NCBI GenBank assembly: GCA_029717555.1
Contig: JAMDHS010000004.1
Span: 186,001-250,000 of the forward strand
Direction of reading: 5' to 3'
DNA: 64,000 bases
DNA from: Peribolospora baueri
Lineage: Eukaryota; Basidiomycota; Peribolosporomycetes; Peribolosporales; Peribolosporaceae
Position numbers and translations under genes: made by a program. Positions 34,196 to 45,542 of the stretch are shown one piece after another. Position 1 is the first letter of the stretch. The number at the start of each line of letters is the position of its first letter. Below the pieces are notes generated by a model. The model was not told the origin of the DNA, searched no databases, and was given only the letters and a program-made list of their open reading frames with translations.

Positions 34196-35393
34196 CGGTC
34201 TGACCACCCATGTATGGCCATAGCGGGCGACGCCCCCTCCCACCTACAACCTCGATTGCCGCCCGATTGGTGAAAACGCGAGACTGCGGCGGTGCTCATC
34301 ACGTGACACCAAACCGACCTACTACGCGTGCCACCGGTCGATAGCATGAACAGAGAGGGCATGGCCTGAGTGGACCAGCAGGGAAGAATGCGAGGAGAGT
34401 GAGATACAGGTGGACGTTGTTCATCGTAAAGTTAAACTCGAATGACTCGGTCGGTTCGCACTCTCTGCCACCCTCTGCCACCCTCTGCCCACCACACCTG
34501 GCCGCTTGACCCTTGTCCTTGTCGGCCTCGGCAAGCAAGCACGCTGCCAAGCGATTGGGCGCCGGAGATATCGGCCGGAGGCGGAGCCTTCTGTCGCGCC
34601 GGCGCGAGGAGATGAGACCTCGGCGACGCGTTCCGTGCTTCCGTGACACCTTCCCATGTCTCATCCACCACGGGCCGCACAAGTGGAGGCGACGTGGAGG
34701 TGACGTGGCGACGACGCGCGTGCACCCACCGGCGGCCTTAGAACAGGATATGTCGGCGCACGCAGACAAAGGAAGAGCGAGCCCAGTCATCCGCAGCTCG
34801 AGTCACGCCGTCTAACCGCCGGCGGGCGTCTGGTAAGTGGAGCGTTGACTCGACGGACGGACGGTAGCTTGGCTTGGCCAGCCCAGCGCATGCCATGCTT
34901 TGCCACCGCAAATCTTCTCGATCGAGAAAAAAGATCGATTTTTTCTCGATCGCACTTTTTTCCGTCGGAATCGTCTCCCGCTTCCTATCTCCCATCCTTC
35001 CTCCGCTCAGCCGACCTTAACGCCGAGCACCGTCCATGTCGTCAAATTAAAAAAAGCGTCTCGCGCTCTTCGCACCCGCTCGCTCCTCCTCATCTTCCCT
35101 CCTACTACCTCCCCCTTCCTCATCCTCCTCCCTCACCTGCGCCTCCACAGGTTGCTGGGCGAGAAAAACTCCCACCTATAGGTGGTGAAACGGGCAGAAG
35201 GGGACTGAAACGGCGCGGCTCGTTCTCTCTCACAGGAATCGATTTGCTCTCCCGCCTCCGCTCTTTTTTCCGCTCACCAATCGCTGTCTGGCTTTCCCTC
35301 TGCTTTCTCCATTCGGCCTTCACGCCGGCTTAAGATACATCGCACCCTTCCCACTGCCAGAGTCTATACGCCTATTCGCGACGTCCACCGATC
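34196..35393. other. Divergent promoter region, APC10 / PDR-type ABC transporter
   Basis: The 1.2-kb divergent interval has no supported gene. It contains a CACGTG (34300-34305), a triple ACCCTCTGCC-type short repeat near 34463-34493, a 14-bp inverted repeat (listed separately), and pyrimidine-rich leader sequence before the transporter start. Confidence 0.5.
34919..34952. promoter_or_regulatory. Perfect 14-bp inverted repeat upstream of the PDR-type gene
   Basis: Arms 34919-34932 and 34939-34952 (CGATCGAGAAAAAA and its exact reverse complement) flank a 6-bp spacer, GATCGA. The left arm also sits inside a smaller perfect palindrome, TTCTCGATCGAGAA. It lies about 440 bp upstream of the ABC transporter start. 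It could be a dimeric regulator site or a cruciform-prone sequence; the role is inference. Confidence 0.6.
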
Positions 35394-38300
35394 ATGGCCG
35401 GCTCTCGCCCTGACACGGCCGTTCCGTCCTTGGACGAGGAGAAGATGGAGCACATTCGAAAGGATGTCGAGGATGCCGATAACGACGACGGCGGCGTCAA
35501 CGTCGAGCGTGCCCACCAGCAGTTCGAGGAGCTTCGCCGCCAACTGAGCCGCGCCAGCAGCAAGCAGCAGACACAGGACGGCCAGAAGGACGTGGAGAAG
35601 GAGGGCAGAAGCTCATCCGAGCCCCAGTCCGAGCTCGCCGACGACGACGAAGTTTTCGACCTCCTCGAGTACCTCCGAACCGTCTCCGCCAAGAACGACG
35701 ACGCGGGCATCAAACACAAGCATGTCGGCGTCACCTTCAAGGACCTCACCGTCGTCGGCGGCGGAGGTCTCAAGATTTTCATCAGGACTGTGAGCAGGCA
35801 CCCCTCTTCGCCTTTTCCTCCGTCCGCGCTTTCTCCTCCGCATCGCTCACGCTTGCTGACGGATGGGCCTCGCTCTTTGTCGTTCCTCAGTTCCCCGACG
35901 CCATCAAAGAGTTCGTCTTGTACCCCCTTATTCTCTTTGGCCAGACCTTCAAGCTCAAGCCTTTCGTCCCTCAGCCGAAGACCATCCTGCACAACTTCCA
36001 TGGCACCGCTAAGCCGGGCGAGATGGTCCTCGTCCTCGGCCGCCCTAACGCCGGCTGCTCGACGTTCCTCAAGACCGTCGCCAACCAGCGCGGAGGCTTT
36101 CTCTCCGTCGAGGGCGATGTCAGATACGCCGGTTTGGAGGCTAAGGAGTTTGATAGGAAATATAAGGGAGAACGTGGGTGACCCTTTTCATGTTCGACTT
36201 GCTGGGGCGGGCCCAAGGTCATGCGATTCATGCCCATGTCCTTCCTCGTGCGCATGTACTGACTTCATCGATCCGCACGCGCGCGCTCCGCCTTACAGTG
36301 GTCTACAACGACGAAGATGACTATCACTTGCCTACCTTGACGGTGGCCCAGACCATTCTGTTTGCCCTCCAGCTCAAAACGCCAGGAAAGCGCCTGCCTA
36401 ACATGTCCGGCAAAGAGTTCAATGAGACGGTCCTCGACACCTTCCTAAAAATGCTCAACATCCAGCATACCCGCAACACCGTCGTCGGGAACGCTTTCGT
36501 TCGCGGCATCTCCGGCGGCGAGCGCAAGCGCGTCAGCATCGCCGAGATGATGGCCACCCGTGGCTCCGTGCTCAGCTGGGACAACACCACCAAGGGTCTC
36601 GACGCGTCAACGGCTTTGGACTACGCCAAGTCGCTCAGGATCATCACCGACATTTACAGGCAGACGAGTGGGTGTGAAGTCTTCTCCTTTTTTGTTTTGA
36701 GATTAGATTAGCGACCATCGTGATGACCAATTTCTCCTTTCTGCGCTCTTCCCAGCGTTTGTATCTTTGTACCAGGCTGGCGAGGGCATCTATGAATGCT
36801 TTGACAAGGTGCTCGTCATCGATGAAGGTCGTCAGGTCTACTTCGGCCCTGTCAAGGAGGCACGCCAGTACTTCATCGGCTTAGGCTACAGGGACATGCC
36901 CCGGCAGACGACGGCCGACTACCTGACCGGTTGCACGGACCCCCACGAGCGCCGGTTCGCCGACGGCAGGGACGCGTCGAATGTGCCCTCCACTCCGGAG
37001 CAGCTTGAGGAGGTTTATCGCAAATCGGACGTTTTCAAGCGCATGTCCGAAGAGACAGAGACCTACTTGACCGAGATGGAACACGACCACGCCGTCCGAG
37101 AAGAGTTCCGTTTGGCCGTCAAGGAGGACAAGAACAAGTTTGTCCACAAGAAGAGCCCTTACACCGTCTCTTTCTTTGTCCAGGTCTGGGCGCTTTTACT
37201 CCGACAGTTGAGGTTGCAGCTCCAGAACCCGTTTGACATCTTTGTCAGCTTTGGGACGGCCATCGGTATCGCTCTCATCACCGGTACTTGTTACTTTAAG
37301 CTTCCTCAGACCGCCGCTGGTGCTTTTACTCGTGGAGGGTGAGCGTCCCTTTCGTCTTTCTCTTGGATCATTCCTGAACGTCGGTGAGGACGACAGTTTG
37401 ACTGATCCGGCTTTTTTCCTTTGCTTCCCATCTCATTTTCCAGTGTCCTTTTCATCGCTCTCCTCTTCAACGCCCTCACCGCCTTCAACGAGCTCCCGAC
37501 GCAGATGCAAGGTCGCCCGATCCTGTACAAGCAGCAGAACTTCTGCTTCTACCGCCCCTCCGCCCTCGCCTTCGCCATGATGCTCGCAGACATTCCGCTC
37601 ACAATCATTAAGATTTTCATTTTCACCGTCATCATCTATTTTATGGCCGGCCTCGTCTACAGCGCGGGCGCCTTCTTCACCGCCTTCCTCCTCATCTACT
37701 TTGGCTATTTGGCGATGAGCGCCTTCTTCCGAAGTCTTGGTGTCATTACGGTCAACTATGACGTCGCGGCCCGTCTGGCATCTGTCCTCATCACCGCCAT
37801 GGTCCTGTACGCCGGGTGAGTCTAGAGCGTCGACCATGTACATGGTCCCTTGGCTTCCTTCGCTCGCTTGCTCGCTTCGTGCGTTTGTCCGTGTTCGTCT
37901 GCTAAAGGCCCTCTATCCCCTCGATCGTCTTTTCGCCGCTCAGATATGTTGTGCCTCGGTTCGCCCAGAAACGTTGGCTCTTCTGGATTGGCTATCTGGA
38001 TCCCGTCCAGTACGGTTTCGCCGGTTTGATGGAAAACGAGCTGGGCCGTTTGAATCTCGCTTGTGTAGGCCCGTACCTCGCCCCTCGGAACCCACCCGGC
38101 TTGACCAAGTATCCAGATACGCTCGGTCCCAACCAGGTTTGCACGCTCGCCGGCAGCACCCCCGGCAATCCGATCGTCCCAGGTCGCGATTATCTCCAAG
38201 CCGCCTTCGGCTGGAGCGCCGGCGATGTTTGGCTTAACTTTGGAGTAGAAGTTATATTTTTCGCCGGGTTCCAGCTGATTACCATGATCCTCATCGAAGT

Positions 38301-40889
38301 CTTCGCGCACGGTGCCAATCACATGGCCATCATGGTGTACAAGAAGGAGGACAAGGAGACGAAGAAGCTCAACCAGCGTCTTCAGGAGCGCAAGGAGGCC
38401 TTCAAGTCCGGCAAGCTCGATCAGGACCTCTCGGGCCTCATCAAGACTCGTCGGCCATTCACTTTCTCCCACATGAACTACACCGTCCCCGTTCCCGGCG
38501 GTCAAAAGCGTCTCCTCCACGACGTCTCGGGTTACGTCAAACCCGGTTCGATCACCGCTCTGATGGGCGCTTCGGGCGCTGGCAAGACCACTCTGTTGGA
38601 CGTGCTTGCTCAGAGGAAGAGCATCGGCATCGTTACCGGCGACCTCCTTGTCGCTGGTCGTCCGATCGGCCGCGACTTCACTCGCAGTACTGCCTACGTC
38701 GAGCAATTGGACGTGAGTCGACCTTGAGAGAGAGCCCCGTCTGTTCGCTTATTCTGTCGGCGTCCTCACCACGTCGCACCTCTTCTTTCTTTTGTCGACC
38801 AGGTCCACTGCCCGACTACCACGGTCAGAGAAGCGCTCCGCTTCTCCGCGTACCTTCGTCAGCCTTACAGCGTTCCTAAGGAGGAGAAGGATGCGTATTG
38901 CGAGGAAATTTTGGAGATCCTCGAACTCCAGGACCTTGCCGACGCTCAGATCGGCTACGGCAGTGGATTCGGTCTCGGTGTGGAGGCGAGGAAGCGACTA
39001 ACCATTGGCAAGTCGATCGTCTTCTCGTCGCGTCGTCGCTGAACGGCCGAAGGCTGAACGAGGTCCGATCTTCTTTTCGATTCATACCAGGCGTCGAGCT
39101 GGCGGCCAAGCCGCAACTGCTGTTGTTCTTGGATGAGCCGACCTCGGGACTGGATGGCCAGTCCGCGTACGCGATCGTCTACTTCCTTCGAAAGCTCGCC
39201 GCGGCCGGGCAAGCCATTCTTTGCACCATCCACCAGCCGAACGCCCTCCTCCTCAGCCAGTTTGACCGCCTCCTCCTCTTGCAGCGCGGAGGTGACGTGG
39301 TCTACTTCGGAGACGTCGGCGAAGACGCCAAGGACCTCATCAAGTATTTTGCCGACCACGGTGCCTTCTGCCCACCCAACGTCAACCCGGCCGAATACAT
39401 GCTCGACGCGATCGGTGCTGGCTCGCAGAAGCGGGTCGGCCCGCGCGACTGGGCCGATGTGTACCGCGACTCGGAGCTTTACAAGCAGAACCTGGCGGAG
39501 ATTGAGCGTATCAATACCGAGGCGCTACAGACAAAGTTAGAGATCGATCCGGACCAGGAGAGGGAGTATGCCACGCCTCTTTGGTACCAGCTCAAGGTGG
39601 TCGTCCAACGGACCCTGGTCTCGTTCGACCGCATGCCCGACTACGGCTTCACTCGCTTGTACGCCCACATCGCCATCGCTCTCTTCACGGGTCTGACTTT
39701 CCTCAACCTCGGTAACAGCACAGCCGACCTCCAGTACAAGGTCTTCACCGTCTTCATGAGCACGATCATGCCGGCGCTCGTTCTTGCCCAGGTGGAGCCA
39801 CGGTATATCATGGACCGAATGGTGTTTTTGCGCGAGGACGCGAGCAAGATGTACACCCAGCTTGTGTTCGGCATCGCCGAGATCATCTCCGAGACGCCCT
39901 ACTCGATCATCTGCGCGCTGGCGTTCTGGATTCTTTACTACTACCCTGCCCACTTCAACTTCGAGTCCGGGAGGGCGGGCTACGCCTTCGCCATGATCCT
40001 CGTCACTGAGCTTTACGGCGTCACCCTCGCCCAGGCCATCTCGGCGTGCACTCCGTCCATGTACATCGCTGCCATGCTCAACCCCTTCATGTTGATCATC
40101 GTGAGTGCCCCGCTCCCCTCGCGCCCGTGTTTCTCCGACCTGCATACTAACTGCTCTTCCTTGCGCCATGGCATACCAGCTGTCTCTCTTTTGCGGTGTC
40201 ACCATCCCGAAACCCAACCTGCCCAAGTTCTGGAGGGTCTGGCGTGAGTGTCGCCTTCCTGTCCCGCTTCCAAGAGATTTTCCGAATTGGAAAGAAACAG
40301 TCCAGAACTGATATTGTTCTCTCTCCTCTCATTTCAGTCTACCCGCTGAACCCCTTCACGCGCTTGATCTCCGGCCTTATTTCTACCGAGCTCCATGGTC
40401 TCGAAGTCGTTTGCAAGCCGTCCGAGTTTTCCGTCTTCCAGCCTCCCTCCGGTCAGACTTGCACCAAGTGGGCGGGAGAGTTTGTCGACGCCTATGGAGG
40501 TTACCTCAATAACCCGAATGCAACCACGGACTGCCAGTACTGCCAATACAGGTCCGGGGATGAGTTCTACAGTCCGTTGGGTGAGTTTGGCCTTTTTCTC
40601 CCATCGATGCCATGTCCCCGGGCTGGCTTCGCTGTCGGGAAGCTGAGTCCGTCCGCACTTTTCCATGTCTTCAGGGATCTCTTTCGATGAGCGTGGGCGT
40701 GATATCGGCATCTTCATTTGTTACGTGGCTTTCAACGTGAGTCTCGACCTCTCCCTCCTCCCTGCTGTCCCCGCGTTTCGCTCGTTGTCATTGCACCCCG
40801 CTGACAGGCTCGCGTCGCTGCGATCTGTCGTTCGACAGATCATCGTCGTGTTGGTCGCGTGCAAGTTCATCAAGTGGGGCAGGCGCTAG
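35394..40889 (+). CDS. Pleiotropic drug resistance (PDR/CDR) ABC transporter, full-size ABCG
   Basis: A plasma-membrane ATP-driven exporter of hydrophobic drugs, sterols or lipids with (NBD-TMD)x2 topology. NBD1 has the degenerate Walker A GRPNAGCSTFLK (Cys in place of Lys), signature SGGERKRVSIAE and Walker B with WDNTTKGLDAST. NBD2 has canonical Walker A GASGAGKTTLLD, a degenerate signature LGVEARKRLTIGVEL and Walker B LLLFLDEPTSGLD. This asymmetry is normal for PDR proteins. TMD1 runs from FVQVWALLLRQLRLQLQNP, TMD2 from LVSFDRMPDYGFTRLYAHIAIALFTGLTF; the last extracellular loop contains the C-rich CQYCQYRSGDEFYSPL. About fifteen exons and 1,460 residues. One intron (39008-39090) begins GCAAGT and ends CAG: a GC-AG intron that splits NBD2's signature region. 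The final exon follows CGACAG and ends KFIKWGRR. Substrate unknown. Confidence 0.94.
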
Positions 40890-41497
40890 CTGTACCCCTC
40901 ATAGCACTCGCGGCTTCTCCGGGGAGCGATGTGACCATCGCCTATGCTTCTAAACCGTTGTCTCACGCAAGGCTGCTCCCATCCGCGGACAATCTCTCGT
41001 TGCTCCTTCATTAGATTTGCTTCATCATCGTATTTCCATTGAAAAAGTCGCCGAATTTGTCGGTCATATAAGCAAAAAGGATGAGAATCACAGACCGTCG
41101 TTCGTCCTTCGGGAGCCCCACGCCCGTGATTCGATCGCCTGCGTGTCCGACCGCAACCGGTTCGTTCCGGCGATCAGCAGATCGGCTCGGGCCGGGTAGG
41201 AGGGGCAGACCGGTTCGCGGAGCGCCGGTGCGGGTCAATTGTCACGAGCTTCCGAAACGCTGCGCGGGGGAGGACGGGCGGGGTACGTGGCGACCGACAT
41301 GGGCAGGCCGAGTTCAAATACCAAGCAATTTCTTTTCGCCGCCTTCTCTGACTCGTTCCCCTAGATTTAACCCAACGCTTCTCGCCGAGTCGCCTTCAAT
41401 CCCCCTGCGCTCTTTCTCTTCCCCACATATAGTCTCGCTCGGCGCGCTTGAACGGACTCACCGACTTCTTTAGAACCCGCCTCCTCAGTCAGCCACC
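40890..41497. other. Isocitrate lyase promoter region
   Basis: No gene seen. It lies between two plus-strand genes, so it holds the PDR-type 3' flank and the isocitrate lyase promoter; a pyrimidine-rich leader with CATATAG near 41424 and GCCACCATG at the start codon are visible. Confidence 0.5.
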
Positions 41498-43986
41498 ATG
41501 TCGCTCGACGCAGAAGCTCGCGCTTTCCAGCAAGAGGTCGAACAGGTCAAGCAGTGGTGGAAGGTGAGAGAAGCGAGAGAGCGAGCGTCGGCGGCGCACC
41601 GGAACTGGACCGACGTTCGCACTCACTGAAATGTACGGTCCCGTGTTCGCCACTTCTCGCGGCAGTCTCCCCGCTTCGCTCGTGTGACCCGACCGTACAC
41701 CGCGGAGGATGTCGTCTCCAAGAGGGGCACCCTCCCTCAGACGTATGCTTCTGACATTCAGGCCAAGAAGCTCTGGGCCATCCTCGAGCAGCACCAGAAG
41801 AACGGCACCACCAGCCCGACGTACGGAGCGTGAGTGGAAGAGTGGCGACAACAGCGGATGAAAGTTCGCAACCCGATCGGCCTCGCTCATATGACGATCC
41901 GGGTGCTTCACCGGCGCAGTCTTGACCCCGTCCAGATCACGCAGATGGCCAAGTCTCTCGAGACTGTTTACGTCTCCGGCTGGCAGTGCTCATCCACGGC
42001 CAGCAGCACGAACGAGCCTGGTCCGGACCTTGCCGGTGAGTTGGGGAGCCCCTTCCGCTCGCCCACCTAGTCTGGCATCGCTCGACACTCAACCTCGCTT
42101 CCCCGCCTCGCCATGTGCGGCCATCTCAGATTACCCGTACAACACCGTCCCCAACAAGGTCGAGCACCTCTTCATGGCTCAGCTTTTCCACGACCGCAAA
42201 CAGCGCAACGCGCGCACCCAGATGTCGGCCGAGGAACGGAAGAAGACGCCCTGCGTGGACTACCTCCGTCCTATCATCGCCGACGCTGACACGGGGCACG
42301 GCGGCCTGACGGCTGTGATGAAGCTCACCAAACTCTTCGTCGAGAAGGGCGCCGCAGGGATCCACATCGAGGACCAGGCGGCAGGGACAAAGAAGTGCGG
42401 ACACATGGCGGGCAAGGTGCTCGTTCCGATCAGCGAGCACATCAATCGGCTCGTGGCGATTCGGTTGCAGTACGACATCATGGGCGTCAACAACCTCGTC
42501 GTCGCACGCACCGACTCGGAGGCGGCCACGCTCATCACCACCAACGTGGACGAGCGCGACCACGCGTTCATTCTCGGCTGCACCAACCCGCATCTGGAGC
42601 CGCTCGTGGACGTCATGACCCGCGCCGAGCGCGAGGGAAGGAACGGCGAGGCCCTGCAGGTGATCGAGGACGAGTGGTCGTCCAAGGCCGGCCTCAAGCT
42701 CTTCGGACCCGCTGTGGCCGACTTCCTGCGTTCCAAGGGCGTCGCGCAGTCCAAGATTGACAAGTTCCTTCGCGATACCGCTCATGCCTCTCACGGCGCC
42801 GCTCGCAAGGCGGCCGCCGCGCTTGGAGCGGACGCGAAGAACGGCTTCTTCTTCGACTGGGACCTCCCCCGCACCCGAGAGGGCTACTATCGCTACCAGG
42901 GTGGCACGCAGTGCGCCATCAATCGGGCCGTCGCGTTCGCCCCTTACGCAGACCTCCTCTGGATGGAGACTGCCAAGCCGATCCTCGCCCAGGCGCAGGA
43001 GTTCGCCGCGGGCGTCAAAGCACCGTTCGAAAGGGCCGGCAAGCCTGTCCCTTGGCTTTCCTACAACCTCAGCCCGAGCTTCAACTGGGACGCCGCCGGG
43101 CTGAACGAGCAGACGATGGCCGAGTACCACCGGCAGCTCGGCAAGTTTGGATTCGTCTGGTGTTTCATCACCCTTGCTGGATTGCACACCAATGCCGCGG
43201 CTTCGGCCGAGTTCGCCAGTGCGTTCGCCAAGGTGAGTCGAAATTGGGTGGCGGCAAGTCGGGGAAAAGACGATCGGCTTCAGTGACCATGCTGACTCGT
43301 GCGTTCGTCCTTTTTTCTTTACCTACGTTCTACTTTCACAGGACGGCATGAAGGCATACGTGACCCGTAAGTCTTTATCCTTACTCGTCTCGCCTATGTC
43401 CAAGACGAGTCGTTTATCATCCTGTCCCTTCCCTCTGCCTCGGATCCTACGCAGTCGTACAACGCAAGGAGCGCGCTCTTGGGTGAGTTCGACGGTGCCG
43501 CTCCTCTCTGGAACGCTCGAACGATGCCTCTGATCGCTGGTCGTTCCCACCGTCGCACCTTCACTTTCTCCGCACGTAGCTGCGACGTCTTGACGCACCA
43601 GAAGGTGAGCTCTCCTCTCCCTCGGCACTCTCTTCGGCCTCCTCGCCGCCTCTCTGGACGTTTGACTGACAGACAGTCTGGCCATGTCGCTCTCCCTCCG
43701 TGTCTCCGCTTTCCGCCGCCCTTCTTGCCTGCAGTGGTCCGGCGCCGAGCTGGTAGACAAGACGCTGATGACCGTCACAGGCGGCGTGTCTTCCACGGCC
43801 GCCATGGGCAAGGGGTGAGTGAGATGAGCCCGTCCGTCGGTCGGCCTGGCGCCGGTCTAGTGTAGAATGGAGGCGGAAGGGAGACGCTTGTTGGCGCCGA
43901 CTCACTCGCCCCTTTGGATGCCTTTATTTCGCTTTCTCCCGTCGCCGGACAGCGTTACCGAGTCGCAATTCGGCAGCAAGCTTTAA
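41498..43986 (+). CDS. ICL1: Isocitrate lyase, peroxisomal (PTS1)
   Basis: Splits isocitrate into succinate and glyoxylate in the glyoxylate cycle, needed for growth on acetate, ethanol or fatty acids. Exons give [65 protein letters not shown], the active-site hexapeptide KKCGH in [44 protein letters not shown], and [17 protein letters not shown]. The last 34-nt exon (43953-43986) encodes only [10 protein letters not shown], so the protein ends in SKL, a canonical PTS1. About 545 residues, normal. A micro-exon for DGMKAYVT lies near 43341-43365. If the last intron (43815-43952) is retained, GGG TGA stops translation after AAMGKG and the PTS1 is lost. Strong Kozak context GCCACCATG. Probably repressed by glucose, though no CSRE was verified. 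Confidence 0.95.
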
Positions 43987-45542
43987 ACTCGCCCACGCTC
44001 GAAGACAGACAGGCTCCACTCGCAGTCGTCCTCGTCCGCCTCTTCGCCCGCTCGTCCAATGTCCCTCGCTGCGTTCCTACCCGTGTATCTACCCGACCTA
44101 CAGTGTTTCAGTGTATCATGCGTTCGCCCTGGACGTGTCAAAATATCGTCCATGCCGGCCGCGCGGAATGAAGCTAGATAGATCATGATGACGGATCGAC
44201 GACCGACGACGGCTGACGTCGCTTGAAAGACTCGGACGGGTAAATTCGCCCATCGGACGTCTTATCGCCAGGAGTCGGGTCGAAACAGCTCGCGTGAAGG
44301 CCACGTGCAGCCGGAAAGCAGAAATGACGCGATGCCGGGGAAGGCGGAGATAAAGTGGGGATGACGGAAGAGGGTGCCGGGATTGGCGGTCGAGCACGCC
44401 ATTCGATTTCTCTTCGACACCATCTCGTTGCCCGACGACGTCTATCAGATCACGCCTCCCTCCGCCCAGCTGGGTCCGGGTTCGTGTTTATTTTTAGGCC
44501 GGTCCAAGGCTGGGTTACATTCGCTTTCTACTTCTCGTAACCAAAGTTAGCGACGGGTTTGCATCCTCCGCCGCCGTCCGGCCAGGCGACGGATCGGATG
44601 GGCCTGCGTGCGGGTCGCGCGGGATCGCACAGCGGTCACCATCGCCTCGCTGTCTATGATCAGGTTTCTTCCTTTCCTTTCCTTTCGTTTCTTTTCCTTT
44701 CTTTTTCTCTCCTGGACTAGGCCCTGACACAGTCAATGTAGTCAGGCACGCTTTGCTCCGTGTCACGTCACTCACCCGCTCCCGAAGCATTACGCGCGAG
44801 AGGGCCATGCCATGTTGCATGACAAGACGGCGGGCCACCATCCGAAAGCTCGCCTTTGCTCATCTCTAACCTCCACCGTCGTCATCAACCACCAACCCCT
44901 CTCCATCCTCTCTCCCCCTCCATCTCGTCGCATTCTTATCCTCGCTCGCAGGATCGAACGCCCGTCTGGCTGGCTTTTCGCCACCTTGGAGCTTGACGTA
45001 CCCTCCCTTTCGTCTTCTTCGTTCCCGCAGCTGCCTTCTTTATTCTCCGTTGTCGTTCGTCTCGACCATAGATCTCCCCGCTTCGTCTCGAGCATTGAGC
45101 CTCCAAGTTCGCCTCGTGTGGACGCTTCGCCGCCTTGACTTCGATTGCCGCTATCGGTCTCGTTTCCAACCGTTCGGGTCGGACAGCAACTATCGCGACG
45201 ATCTGAGGAACGTAATTCGTCGCACCCTCTTCTTCGCACTTTCCGCCATCCCCCGCCTCCGCCTCCATCGCCCTGTGCCTAGAACGGAAAAGGTCGCATA
45301 AAAGCAGCACTGGTCGTGCGCCCTAGACGCACTCTCGCTTTGCCTATATTTTCCCAGCTCTTCCCCGCCACGCCTCCTCCGCCATCGGCCTCAACGCCGC
45401 TGTCGCGCGCCGTCAGCTCTCCATATAACTGGCGAAGAGCTGTTCGCATCACGACGCCCACCTTCAACACACGCCTCCTCGCCCAGTCAACCCTTTTCTC
45501 GTCCTTCAACCGTGCTCGGGTCTTCTCCTTCGACACCCCATC
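43987..45542. other. Long sulfate permease upstream region
   Basis: 1.56 kb without a supported gene. Visible: a CACGTG at 44302-44307, a polypyrimidine tract (TTTCC repeats, about 44664-44712), and Arg/Ser-rich open frames on both strands without family features. It probably holds the promoter and 5' leader of the sulfate permease. Confidence 0.5.

Noticed and set aside
42126-43187. 353-codon minus-strand frame opposite isocitrate lyase
   Set aside because: Antisense shadow of a highly conserved enzyme; no independent evidence.
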